Assembly (NCBI GenBank): GCA_030533445.1
Contig: JARPUW010000271.1
Span: forward strand, 124,001 to 188,000
Direction of reading: 5' to 3'
From: Cyprinodon diabolis
Taxonomy: Eukaryota; Chordata; Actinopteri; Cyprinodontiformes; Cyprinodontidae
DNA: 64,000 nt
The position numbers and the translations under genes are program-made. The notes beneath the pieces are model-generated. The model saw only the letters and a program-made list of their open reading frames with translations. It was not told where the DNA came from and did not search any database. Shown here in pieces: positions 22,333 to 35,283 of the stretch (the stretch's first letter is position 1; each line of letters begins with the position of its first letter).

Positions 22333-25300
22333 AATAAAATGTTTGATCTGAAAAAAATGGCCGCCTCACACTAAGATTTCAGCAGCTGCACTCTAGCAGG
22401 CTGCTGCAGAAGCTAACTGTCAGCTAGCTTCCAGGTGCTTACCCTCCGAACAAACGACTGCTGAGCAAAAACCGTAAAAGATATCTGAAAAATTCTTTCA
22501 GTGAAAGCAACATCTATCCTTTGTCTCAGACTGGGGTAACCTTCATGTCTGTAGGTCTTTCACAACCCAAAACGAAGCACAAACAAAATGGTTGGCCCAC
22601 CTGCTCCTCCCTTTGTTTGAACTGCAGGACCTCACTCTCACTCACCTTTTAGCTGCTAAAGCACCCCTCCGAACAAACGACTGCTGAGTAAAAACCGTAA
22701 AAGGTGTCTGAAAAATTCTTTTTATCTAAGCGACAGCTATATCTTGTCTTCAATTGGAGTAACTTTCATGGCTGTAGGTCATCTACAAACTGAATGGGAA
22801 GAGAAAGAAAAAGAAAAAACGTTTCATCACACCTAAGCTTCTAATTGAGCTAGCTGCAGCAGGTCACTGTCACTCAGCTTTCAGGTGCTTAAAATGTCCT
22901 CCGAACAAACGACTGCTGAGCAAAAACCGTATGAGTTATTCAAAAATTTTTTTCACCGTGAGCGTCAGTCATCCTTCGACTCCAACTATGCCAACTTTGG
23001 TGTATGTGTGTCATTCAGAAAAATATTTATGACGAGTTTAAAACACATAGTCGGATTCGTTTTTCTCCCCTCTTCTGCTCCAAAACCAATGAAAAACGGC
23101 TCTGATTTTCATCGACTTTAGGTCGGTCTGGAGGGTTTTTAAGGAAAAGTATTAATCCTACCGTAATTCCGAAGATATTGTGTGGGTCCAGAGATTTCAG
23201 TCTACAAACTGACCAAAAATGGTGACTCTAGCTATAAATATGTGGCCGTGAGGGCGAGTTTAAAATGTTTTTTTGTGTTTAAAAAACGCCTGCCTCACAC
23301 TCTAGCTTTTCAGTTGCTCCACTCTAGCAGGCTGGATTTTGCTAAAACTTTGTGGCGCTTGAGGTCTGATTATACAAAAACCGTAGCAGTTATCAACATA
23401 CCGTCTTCAGTTTTAAATAGACGAAGGATTTATCTACAAACTGAGCTTCAAACTGTTTTTCTAGGTGAATGTATGGCGACACAGTGAAGTGCTGTTTTTT
23501 ATGCTTTTTTTTTCCTCTCCCCATTCATTTCCTATGGGATTTTTTTGCGACGTTTTCGCTAATAATTCGCAAACCTTCGGACTAATGAGAAAGTTTTATA
23601 CAAGCACACATCACCCCATTGGTCCCGACGCGTGTGCCAACTTTGGGCCCGATCCGCCAAACCGTGCGGGACTAGTTACGTGCCGAAGTTTTGGGTATAC
23701 GGGAGAATTATAATAACTAGAAAATTTCTAAAGAAATTTTGAGGGGGGCCACCTACTGCCCGTCTGGGGAACCGGGCCAATACGGCCCTGGCAAGTGACG
23801 TCGGGGCTCCCCAGACCAACTGCTTACGCCTTTGAGGGCTGCTGAGGGAAGGAAAGAGGGCAAGTTCATGGGCAAAGAGAGCTGTGTGCCACTTGTGCTG
23901 ACATCTGGGAAATAGACGTGCACAGCGTATGATGCACAAGGGTAATATGGGTTGTCCATATTGAAACACAGTGGGTAAAGCCCAGTTGGCGGGCTTCGCC
24001 CGCCTGCTAGGAGCCATCTCAGTGAAGAAAAAAATCACCAATGGCGGGCTCTGCCCGCCTTCTAAGAGCCATTGCAGTGATGAAATCACCAATGGCGGGC
24101 TCCGCCCGCCTGCTAAGAGCCATTGCAGTGATGTAATCACCTTTGGCGGGCTCCGCCCGCCTGTTACCATTGGCGGGCTCCGCCCTCCTTCTAAGAGCCA
24201 TTGCAGTGATGAAATCACCAATGGCAATGAGCAATATGCCAGAATGTATGAGTGTGTATAAGGAAGAGGCTTTTATTCTGTAGAGTCCTTGTAGTCTTAT
24301 TTTGAAAGTCTATCATGAATGTGCATCAAAAGATGGGTCACGCCCAGCAGTGATATAGAATCCATTTCCAAATGTTAAATCACTGGTTTTCCATGTTATT
24401 AGGTGAATAGTTGCTTTATTACAGAGTAAATGGGAGACTTTTATTGTGAAATTTGCTCTGGGGTGTGTTTTGAAAAGGTCACTAGAGTCTAATAAAAACA
24501 ACCTGGAAGAGTTTGGGTCATAATGTTGAGCCATTTGCATCAATTAATGCATTAGTATAATCTAGAGGCTTTTATTTTGTAGGGTCGCTGGAGTCTTATT
24601 TTGAAAGTCCAACAGAGTTGTGTTTATAGAAAATGTTCAGACCCGTCAATGATAGTTGATTACTTTCCAATCGTTAAATCACTCTTTTTCCATGTTATTA
24701 GGGCAGTAGATGAAGCGGAAATGGGAAGCTTTTATTTTGAAATTTGCTATAGGGTGTGTTTTAAACAGTCTCCTAGAGTCTATTCTCTAAAACGGGGTTG
24801 AGTTTGGGTCATAATGTTGAGCCATATAGGGCAATAAATATATGTAAAAAATATAGAGGCTTTTATTTTGTAGGGTCCCTGGAGTCTTATTTTGAAAGTC
24901 TATCAGTGCTGAGTGGCAAGGGAAGTGTCATGGACAGCAGTCATATAGTATCCATTTCCCAATGTTAAATCAGTCCTTTCACCCTCCATTAGATTAATAT
25001 GTGCTGTTTAAAACAGCAGAGGTAAAATCTGTTTGAAGCTTGGTAACCTTGACAACGCTTAACGAGCCTCTCACTGACACAGACAACAGCTGCACTCACT
25101 ATTGGTTTCTTCTTCCCAGGCTTTTTTGTATGGGAAGAACGGCACCGAACAAACGACTACTGATCAAAAACCGTATGAGTTATTCAAAAAACATTTTCAC
25201 CATGAGCATCAGCAATCCTTCGACTCCAACTATACCAACTTTGGTGTATGTGTGTCATTCAGAAAAATATTTATGACGAGTTGAAAACACATAGTCTGAT

Positions 25301-25501
25301 TCGTTTCTCTCCCATCTTCAGCTCAAAAAGAATAGAGAAAGGCTGAAACTCTCATCGACTTTAGGTTGGTCTGGAGGGTTTTTAAGGAAAAGTATTAATC
25401 CTACCGTAATTCCGAAGACATTGTGTGAGTCCAGAGGTTTCAGTCTACAAACTGACCAAAAATGGTGACTGTAGCTCCAAATATGTGGCCGTGAGGGCGA
25501 G
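22333..25501 (+). repeat. Satellite unit 8 (3,169 bp)
   Basis: Begins with the variant aataaaatg and has gatctg before the A run, a G shared with units 9 and 15. The front part resembles unit 2. The hairpin site is empty. The CpG-to-TpG change at 23681 is shared with units 3 and 19. It has ctgacatctgg as in units 9 and 15, and a stem mismatch in the last GC hairpin (gccctcc at about 24184-24190). Confidence 0.97.
23988..24225. repeat. GC stem-loop array, unit 8 (5 hairpins)
   Basis: The last hairpin has gccctcc in its right arm, one stem mismatch. Confidence 0.92.
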
Positions 25502-26876
25502 AATAAGATGTTTGATCTGAAAAAAATGGCCGCCTCACACTAAGATTTCAGCAGCTGCACTCTAGCAGGCTGCTGCAGAAGCTAACTGTCAGCTAGCTTC
25601 CAGGTGCTTACCCTCCGAACAAACGACTGCTGAGCAAAAACCGTAAAAGATATCTGAAAAATTCTTTCAGTGAAAGCAACATCTATCCTTTGTCTCAGAC
25701 TGGGGTAACCTTCATGTCTGTAGGTCTTTCACAACCCAAAACGAAGCACAAACAAAATGGTTGGCCCACCTGCTCCTCCCTTTCTTTTAACTGCAGGACC
25801 TCACTCTCACTCACCTTTTAGCTGCTAAAGCACCCCTCCGAACAAACGACTGCTGAGTAAAAACCGTAAAAGGTATCTGAAAAATTCTTTTTATCTAAGC
25901 GACAGCTATATCTTGTCTTCGATTGGAGTAACTTTCATGGCTGTAGGTCATCTACAAACTGAATGGGAAGAGAAAGAAAAAGAAAAAACGTTTCATCACA
26001 CCTAAGCTTCTAATTGAGCTAGCTGCAGCAGGTCACTGTCACTCAGCTTTCAGGTGCTTAAAATGTCCTCCGAACAAACGACTGCTGAGCAAAAACCGTA
26101 TGAGTTATTCAAAAAATTTTTTCACCGTGAGCGTCAGTCATCCTTCGACTCCAACTATGCCAACTTTGGTGTATGTGTGTCATTCAGAAAAATATTTATG
26201 ACGAGTTTAAAACACATAGTCTGATTCGTTTTTCTCCCCTCTTCTGCTCCAAAACCAATGAAAAACGGCTCTGATTTTCATCGACTTTAGGTCGGTCTGG
26301 AGGGTTTTTAAGGAAAAGTATTAATCCTACCGTAATTCCGAAGATATTGTGTGGGTCCAGAGATTTCAGTCTACAAACTGACCAAAAATGGTGACTCTAG
26401 CTATAAATATGTGGCCGTGAGGGCGAGTTTAAAATGTTTTTTTGTGTTTAAAAAACGCCTGCCTCACACTCTAGCTTTTCAGTTGCTCCACTCTAGCAGG
26501 CTGGATTTTGCTAAAACTTTGTGGCGCTTGAGGTCTGATTATACAAAAACCGTAGCAGTTATCAACATACCGTCTTCAGTTTTAAATAGACGAAGGATTT
26601 ATCTACAAACTGAGCTTCAAACTGTTTTTCTAGGTGAATGTATGCCGACACAGTGAAGTGCTGTTTTTTATGCTTTTTTTTACCTCTTCCCATTCATTTC
26701 CTATGGGATTTTTTTGCGACGTTTTCGCTAATAATTCGCAAACCTTCGGACTAATGAGAAAGTTTTATACAAGCACACATCACCCCATTGGTCCCAACGC
26801 GTGTGCCAACTTTGGGCCCGATCCGCCAAACCGTGCGGGACTAGTTACGCGCCGAAGTTTTGGGTATACGGGAGAA

Positions 26877-27027
26877 TTATAATAATAATAATAATACGCG
26901 GAATAAATATGTGCAATAGTAGTAGGTGGGCCATGCCTTCGGCATGTGGCCCCCCAATAATAATACGCGGAATAAATATGTGCAATAGTAGTAGGTGGGC
27001 CATGCCTTCGGCATGTGGCCCCCCAAC
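26877..27027 (+). repeat. Hairpin minisatellite, unit 9, 2 copies
   Basis: Copies start at 26895 and 26964, 69 bp apart, from one extra AAT triplet between them. The leading AAT run is among the longest in the window. Confidence 0.93.
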
Positions 27028-27296
27028 TAGAAAATTTCTAAAGAAATTTTGAGGGGGGCCACCTACTGCCCGTCTTGGGAACCAGCCAATACGGCCCTGG
27101 CAAGTGACGTCGGGGCTCCCCAGACCAACTGCTTACGCCTTTGAGGGCTGCTGAGGGAAGGAAAGAGGGCAAGTTCATGGGCAAAGAGAGCTGTGTGCCA
27201 CTTGTGCTGACATCTGGGAAATAGACGTGCACAGCGTATGATGCACAAGGGTAATATGGGTTGTCCATATTGAAACACAGTGGGTAAAGCCCAGTT

Positions 27297-27534
27297 GGCG
27301 GGCTTCGCCCGCCTGCTAGGAGCCATCTCAGTGAAGAAAAAAATCACCAATGGCGGGCTCTGCCCGCCTTCTAAGAGCCATTGCAGTGATGAAATCACCA
27401 ATGGCGGGCTCCGCCCGCCTGCTAAGAGCCATTGCAGTGATGTAATCACCTTTGGCGGGCTCCGCCCGCCTGTTACCATTGGCGGGCTCCGCCCGCCTTC
27501 TAAGAGCCATTGCAGTGATGAAATCACCAATGGC
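27297..27534. repeat. GC stem-loop array, unit 9 (5 hairpins)
   Basis: Canonical 238 bp form. Confidence 0.92.
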
Positions 27535-30183
27535 AATGAGCAATATGCCAGAATGTATGAGTGTGTATAAGGAAGAGGCTTTTATTCTGTAGAGTCCTTG
27601 TAGTCTTATTTTGAAAGTCTATCATGAATGTGCATCAAAAGATGGGTCACGCCCAGCAGTGATATAGAATCCATTTCCAAATGTTAAATCACTGGTTTTC
27701 CATGTTATTAGGTGAATAGTTGCTGTATTACAGAGTAAATGGGAGACTTTTATTGTGAAATTTGCTCTGGGTGTGTTTTGAAAAGGTCACTAGAGTCTAA
27801 TAAAAACAACCTGGAAGAGTTTGGGTCATAATGTTGAGCCATTTGCATCAATTAATGCATTAGTATAATCTAGAGGCTTTTATTTTGTAGGGTCCCTGGA
27901 GTCTTATTTTGAAAGTCCAACAGAGTTGTGTTTATAGAAAATGTTCAGACCCGTCAATGATAGTTGATTACTTTCCAATCGTTAAATCACTCTTTTTCCA
28001 TGTTATTAGGGCAGTAGATGAAGCGGAAATGGGAGGCTTTTATTTTGAAATTTGCTATAGGGTGTGTTTTAAACAGTCTCCTAGAGTCTATTCTCTAAAA
28101 CGGGGTTGAGTTTGGGTCATAATGTTGAGCCATATAGGGCAATAAATATATGTAAAAAATATAGAGGCTTTTATTTTGTAGGGTCCCTGGAGTCTTATTT
28201 TGAAAGTCTATCAGTGCTGAGTGGCAAGGGAAGTGTCATGGACAGCAGTCATATAGTATCCATTTCCCAATGTTAAATCAGTCCTTTCACCCTCCATTAG
28301 ATTAATATGTGCTGTTTAAAACAGCAGAGGTAAAATCTGTTTGAAGCTTGGTAACCTTGACAACGCTTAAGGAGCCTCTCACTGACACAGACAACAGCTC
28401 CACTCACTATTGGTTTCTTCTTCCCAGGCTTTTTTGTATGGGAAGAACGGCACCGAACAAACGACTACTGATCAAAAACCGTATGAGTTATTCAAAAAAC
28501 ATTTTCACCATGAGCATCAGCAATCCTTCGACTCCAACTATACCAACTTTGGTGTATGTGTGTCATTCAGAAAAATATTTATGACGAGTTGAAAACACAT
28601 AGTCTGATTCGTTTCTCTCCCATCTTCAGCTCAAAAAGAATAGAGAAAGGCTGAAACTCTCATCGACTTTAGGTTGGTCTGGAGGGTTTTTAAGGAAAAG
28701 TATTAATCCTACCGTAATTCCGAAGACATTGTGTGAGTCCAGAGGTTTCAGTCTACAAACTGACCAAAAATGGTGACTGTAGCTCCAAATATGTGGCCGT
28801 GAGGGCGAGAATAAGATGTTTGATCTTAAAAAAATGGCCGCCTCACACTAAGATTTCAGCAGCTGCACTCTAGCAGGCTGCTGCAGAAGCTAACTGTCAG
28901 CTAGCTTCCAGGTGCTTACCCTCCGAACAAACGACTGCTGAGCAAAAACCGTAAAAGATATCTGAAAAATTCTTTCAGTGAAAGCAACATCTATCCTTTG
29001 TCTCAGACTGGGGTAACCTTCATGTCTGTAGGTCTTTCACAACCCAAAACGAAGCACAAACAAAATGGTTGGCCCACCTGCTCCTCCCTTTGTTTGAACT
29101 GCAGGACCTCACTCTCACTCACCTTTTAGCTGCTAAAGCACCCCTCCGAACAAACGACTGCTGAGTAAAAACCGTAAAAGGTATCTGAAAAATTCTTTTT
29201 ATCTAAGCGACAGCTATATCTTGTCTTCAATTGGAGTAACTTTCATGGCTGTAGGTCATCTACAAACTGAATGGGAAGAGAAAGAAAAAGAAAAAACGTT
29301 TCATCACACCTAAGCTTCTAATTGAGCTAGCTGCAGCAGGTCACTGTCACTCAGCTTTCAGGTGCTTAAAATGTCCTCCGAACAAACGACTGCTGAGCAA
29401 AAACCGTATGAGTTATTCAAAAAAATTTTTCACCGTGAGCGTCAGTCATCCTTCGACTCCAACTATGCCAACTTTGGTGTATGTGTGTCATTCACAAAAA
29501 TATTTATGACGAGTTTAAAACACATAGTCTGATTCGTTTTTCTCCCCTCTTCTGCTCCAAAACCAATGAAAAACGGCTCTGATTTTCATCGACTTTAGGT
29601 CGGTCTGGAGGGTTTTTAAGGAAAAGTATTAATCCTACCGTAATTCCGAAGATATTGTGTGGGTCCAGAGATTTCAGTCTACAAACTGACCAAAAATGGT
29701 GACTCTAGCTATAAATATGTGGCCGTGAGGGCGAGTTTAAAATGTTTTTTTGTGTTTAAAAAACGCCTGCCTCACACTCTAGCTTTTCAGTTGCTCCACT
29801 CTAGCAGGCTAGATTTTGCTAAAACTTTGTGGCGCTTGAGGTCTGATTATACAAAAACCATAGCAGTTATCAACATACCGTCTTCAGTTTTAAATAGAAG
29901 AAGGATTTATCTACAAACTGAGCTTCAAACTGTTTTTCTAGGTGAATGTATGCCGACACAGTGAAGTGCTGTTTTTTATGCTTTTTTTTTCCTCTCCCCA
30001 TTCATTTCCTATGGGATTTTTTTGCGACGTTTTCGCTAATAATTCGCAAACCTTCGGACTAATGAGAAAGTTTTATACAAGCACACATCACCCCATTGGT
30101 CCCGACGCGTGTGCCAACTTTGGGCCCGATCCGCCAAACCGTGCGGGACTAGTTACGCGCCGAAGTTTTGGGTATACGGGAGA

Positions 30184-30328
30184 ATTATAATAATAATAAT
30201 ACGCGGAATAAATATGTGCAATAGTAGTAGGTGGGCCATGCCTTCGGCATGTGGCCCCCCAATAATACGCGGAATAAATATGTGCAATAGTAGTAGGTGG
30301 GCCATGCCTTCGGCATGTGGCCCCCCAA
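30184..30328 (+). repeat. Hairpin minisatellite, unit 10, 2 copies
   Basis: Copies start at 30200 and 30266, exactly 66 bp apart, identical by eye. Confidence 0.93.
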
Positions 30329-30599
30329 CTAGAAAATTTCTAAAGAAATTTTGAGGGGGGCCACCTACTGCCCGTCTGGGGAACCGGGCCAATACGGCCC
30401 TGGCAAGTGACGTCGGGACTCCCCAGACCAACTGCTTACGCCTTTGAGGGCTGCTGAGGGAAGGAAAGAGGGCAAGTTCATGGGCAAAGAGAGCTGTGTG
30501 CCACTTGTGCTGAAATCTGGGAAATAGACGTGCACAGCGTATGATGCACAAGGGTAATATGGGTTGTCCATATTGAAACACAGTGGGTAAAGCCCAGTT

Positions 30600-30837
30600 G
30601 GCGGGCTTCGCCCGCCTGCTAGGAGCCATCTCAGTGAAGAAAACAATCACCAATGGCGGGCTCTGCCCGCCTTCTAAGAGCCATTGCAGTGATGAAATCA
30701 CCAATGGCGGGCCCTGCCCGCCTGCTAAGAGCCATTGCAGTGATGTAATCACCTTTGGCGGGCTCCGCCCGCCTGTTACCATTGGCGGGCTCCGCCCACC
30801 TTCTAAGAGCCATTGCAGTGATGAAATCACCAATGGC
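30600..30837. repeat. GC stem-loop array, unit 10 (5 hairpins)
   Basis: Third hairpin has loop cct (change at 30713 and a CpG decay at 30715). The last has gcccacc, a stem mismatch from CpG decay at 30798. Confidence 0.92.
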
Positions 30838-32113
30838 AATGAGCAATATGCCAGAATGTATGAGTGTGTATAAGGAAGAGGCTTTTATTCTGTAGAGTCC
30901 TTGTAGTCTTATTTTGAAAGTCTATCATGAATGTGCATCAAAAGATGGGTCACGCCCAGCAGTGATATAGAATCCATTTCCAAATGTTAAATCACTGGTT
31001 TTCCATGTTATTAGGTGAATAGTTGCTGTATTACAGAGTAAATGGGAGACTTTTATTGTGAAATTTGCTCTGGGGTGTGTTTTGAAAAGGTCACTAGAGT
31101 CTAATAAAAACAACCTGGAAGAGTTTGGGTCATAATGTTGAGCCATTTGCATCAATTAATGCATTACTATAATCTAGAGGCTTTTATTTTGTAGGGTCCC
31201 TGGAGTCTTATTTTGAAAGTCCAACAGAGTTGTGTTTATAGAAAATGTTCAGACCCGTCAATGATAGTTGATTACTTTCCAATCGTTAAATCACTCTTTT
31301 TCCATGTTATTAGGGCAGTAGATGAAGCGGAAATGGGAGGCTTTTATTTTGAAATTTGCTATAGGGTGTGTTTTAAACAGTCTCCTAGAGTCTATTCTCT
31401 AAAACGGGGTTGAGTTTGGGTCATAATGTTGAGCCATATAGGGCAATAAATATATGTAAAAAATATAGAGGCTTTTATTTTGTAGGGTCCCTGGAGTCTT
31501 ATTTTGAAAGTCTATCAGTGCTGAGTGGCAAGGGAAGTGTCATGTACAGCAGTCATATAGTATCCATTTCCCAATGTTAAATCAGTCCTTTCACCCTCCA
31601 TTAGATTAATATGTGCTGTTTAAAACAGCAGAGGTAAAATCTGTTTGAAGCTTGGTAACCTTGACAACGCTTAACGAGCCTCTCACTGACACAGACAACA
31701 GCTGCACTCACTATTGGTTTCTTCTTCCCAGGCTTTTTTGTATGGGAAGAACGGCACCGAACAAACGACTACTGATCAAAAACCGTATGAGTTATTCAAA
31801 AAACATTTTCACCATGAGCATCAGCAATCCTTCAACTCCAACTATACCAACTTTGGTGTATGTGTGTCATTCAGAAAAATATTTATGACGAGTTGAAAAC
31901 ACATAGTCTGATTCGTTTCTCTCCCATCTTCAGCTCAAAAAGAATAGAGAAAGGCTGAAACTCTCATCGACTTTAGGTTGGTCTGGAGGGTTTTTAAGGA
32001 AAAGTATTAATCCTACCGTAATTCCGAAGACATTGTGTGAGTCCAGAGGTTTCAGTCTACAAACTGACCAAAAATGGTGACTGTAGCTCCAAATATGTGG
32101 CCGTGAGGGCGAG

Positions 32114-35100
32114 AATAAGATGTTTGATCTTAAAAAAATGGCCGCCTCACACTAAGATTTCAGCAGCTGCACTCTAGCAGGCTGCTGCAGAAGCTAACTG
32201 TCAGCTAGCTTCCAGGTGCTTACCCTCCGAACAAACGACTGCTGAGCAAAAACCGTAAAAGATATCTGAAAAATTCTTTCAGTGAAAGCAACATCTATCC
32301 TTTGTCTCAGACTGGGGTAACCTTCATGTCTGTAGGTCTTTCACAACCCAAAACGAAGCACAAACAAAATGGTTGGCCCACCTGCTCCTCCCTTTGTTTG
32401 AACTGCAGGACCTCACTCTCACTCACCTTTTAGCTGCTAAAGCACCCCTCCGAACAAACGACTGCTGAGTAAAAACCGTAAAAGGTATCTGAAAAATTCT
32501 TTTTATCTAAGCGACAGCTATATCTTGTCTTCAATTGGAGTAACTTTCATGGCTGTAGGTCATCTACAAACTGAATGGGAAGAGAAAGAAAAAGAAAAAA
32601 CGTTTCATCACACCTAAGCTTCTAATTGAGCTAGCTGCAGCAGGTCACTGTCACTCAGCTTTCAGGTGCTTAAAATGTCCTCCGAACAAACGACTGCTGA
32701 GCAAAAACCGTATGAGTTATTCAAAAAATTTTTTCACCGTGAGCGTCAGTCATCCTTCGACTCCAACTATGCCAACTTTGGTGTATGTGTGTCATTCAGA
32801 AAAATATTTATGACGAGTTTAAAACACATAGTCTGATTCGTTTTTCTCCCCTCTTCTGCTCCAAAACCAATGAAAAACGGCTCTGATTTTCATCGACTTT
32901 AGGTCGGTCTGGAGGGTTTTTAAGGAAAAGTATTAATCCTACCGTAATTCCGAAGATATTGTGTGGGTCCAGAGATTTCAGTCTACAAACTGACCAAAAA
33001 TGGTGACTCTAGCTATAAATATGTGGCCGTGAGGGCGAGTTTAAAATGTTTTTTTGTGTTTAAAAAACGCCTGCCTCACACTCTAGCTTTTCAGTTGCTC
33101 CACTCTAGCAGGCTGGATTTTGCTAAAACTTTGTGGCGCTTGAGGTCTGATTATACAAAAACCGTAGCAGTTATCAACATACCGTCTTCAGTTTTAAATA
33201 GACGAAGGATTTATCTACAAACTGAGCTTCAAACTGTTTTTCTAGGTGAATGTATGGCGACACAGTGAAGTGCTGTTTTTTATGCTTTTTTTTTCCTCTC
33301 CCCATTCATTTCCTATGGGATTTTTTTGCGACGTTTTCGCTAATAATTCGCAAACCTTCGGACTAATGAGAAAGTTTTATACAAGCACACATCACCCCAT
33401 TGGTCCCGACGCGTGTGCCAACTTTGGGCCCGATCCGCCAAACCGTGCGGGACTAGTTACGCGCCGAAGTTTTGGGTATACGGGAGAATTATAATAACTA
33501 GAAAATTTCTAAAGAAATTTTGAGGGGGGCCACCTACTGCCCGTCTGGGGAACCGGGCCAATACGGCCCTGGCAAGTGACGTCGGGGCTCCCCAGACCAA
33601 CTGCTTACGCCTTTGAGGGCTGCTGAGGGAAGGAAAGAGGGCAAGTTCATGGGCAAAGAGAGCTGTGTGCCACTTGTGCTGAAATCTGGGAAATAGACGT
33701 GCACAGCGTATGATGCACAAGGGTAATATGGGTTGTCCATATTGAAACACAGTGGGTAAAGCCCAGTTGGCGGGCTTCGCCCGCCTGCTGGGAGCCATCT
33801 CAGTGAAGAAAAAAATCACCAATGGCGGGCTCTGCCCGCCTTCTAAGAGCCATTGCAGTGATGAAATCACCAATGGCGGGCTCCGCCCGCCTGCTAAGAG
33901 CCATTGCAGTGATGTAATCACCTTTGGCGGGCTCCGCCCGCCTGTTACCATTGGCGGGCTCCGCCCGCCTTCTAAGAGCCATTGCAGTGATGAAATCACC
34001 AATGGCAATGAGCAATATGCCAGAATGTATGAGTGTGTATAAGGAAGAGGCTTTTATTCTGTAGAGTCCTTTGTAGTCTTATTTTGAAAGTCTATCATGA
34101 ATGTGCATCAAAAGATGGGTCACGCCCAGCAATGATATAGAATCCATTTCCAAATGTTAAATCACTGGTTTTCCATGTTATTAGGTGAATAGTTGCTGTA
34201 TTACAGAGTAAATGGGAGACTTTTATTGTGAAATTTGCTCTGGGGTGTGTTTTGAAAAGGTCACTAGAGTCTAATAAAAACAACCTGGAAGAGTTTGGGT
34301 CATAATGTTGAGCCATTTGCATCAATTAATGCATTAGTATAATCTAGAGGCTTTTATTTTGTAGGGTCCCTGGAGTCTTATTTTGAAAGTCCAACAGAGT
34401 TGTGTTTATAGAAAATGTTCAGACCCGTCAATGATAGTTGATTACTTTCCAATCGTTAAATCACTCTTTTTCCATGTTATTAGGGCAGTAGATGAAGCGG
34501 AAATGGGAGGCTTTTATTTTGAAATTTGCTATAGGGTGTGTTTTAAACAGTCTCCTAGAGTCTATTCTCTAAAACGGGGTTGAGTTTGGGTCATAATGTT
34601 GAGCCATATAGGGCAATAAATATATGTAAAAAATATAGAGGCTTTTATTTTGTAGGGTCCCTGGAGTCTTATTTTGAAAGTCTATCAGTGCTGAGTGGCA
34701 AGGGAAGTGTCATGGACAGCAGTCATATAGTATCCATTTCCCAATGTTAAATCAGTCCTTTCACCCTCCATTAGATTAATATGTGCTGTTTAAAACAGCA
34801 GAGGTAAAATCTGTTTGAAGCTTGGTAACCTTGACAACGCTTAACGAGCCTCTCACTGACACAGACAACAGCTGCACTCACTATTGGTTTCTTCTTCCCA
34901 GGCTTTTTTGTATGGGAAGAACGGCACCGAACAAACGACTACTGATCAAAAACCGTATGAGTTATTCAAAAAACATTTTCACCATGAGCATCAGCAATCC
35001 TTCGACTCCAACTATACCAACTTTGGTGTATGTGTGTCATTCAGAAAAATATTTATGACGAGTTGAAAACACATAGTCTGATTCGTTTCTCTCCCATCTT

Positions 35101-35283
35101 CAGCTCAAAAAGAATAGAGAAAGGCTGAAACTCTCATCGACTTTAGGTTGGTCTGGAGGGTTTTTAAGGAAAAGTATTAATCCTACCGTAATTCCGAAGA
35201 CATTGTCTGAGTCCAGAGGTTTCAGTCTACAAACTGACCAAAAATGGTGACTGTAGCTCCAAATATGTGGCCGTGAGGGCGAG
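32114..35283 (+). repeat. Satellite unit 11 (3,170 bp)
   Basis: Empty hairpin site and five canonical GC hairpins. It has cgcctgctgggagcc after the first hairpin, one extra T in gagtcctttgtag near 34069, an A for G in cagcaatgatatag near 34132, and ctctggggtgtg with attagtataatc. Module D1 has cattgtctgag near 35204. Confidence 0.97.
33769..34006. repeat. GC stem-loop array, unit 11 (5 hairpins)
   Basis: Canonical stems; first linker has ctgctgggagcc. Confidence 0.92.

Larger units (their letters stand above)
25502..28809 (+). repeat. Satellite unit 9 (3,308 bp; two hairpin repeats)
   Basis: Carries gatctg at the start, cctttcttttaactgc and cttcgattgg (shared with unit 5). Two hairpin repeats spaced 69 bp. 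A CpG-to-CpA change lies at 26796. The inverted repeat after the hairpin site is damaged: gtcttggga replaces gtctgggga, and accagccaat replaces accgggccaat. The D1 module has aaggagcc and cagctccactc as private variants. Confidence 0.97.
28810..32113 (+). repeat. Satellite unit 10 (3,304 bp; two hairpin repeats)
   Basis: Two hairpin repeats spaced 66 bp. Its 3' half is subtype B (ctctggggtgtg, attactataatc, catgtacagc). It has several CpG decay changes, at 29860, 30715, 30798 and 31834, two of them inside GC hairpins. A private ttcacaaaaatat replaces ttcagaaaaatat near 29490. Confidence 0.97.
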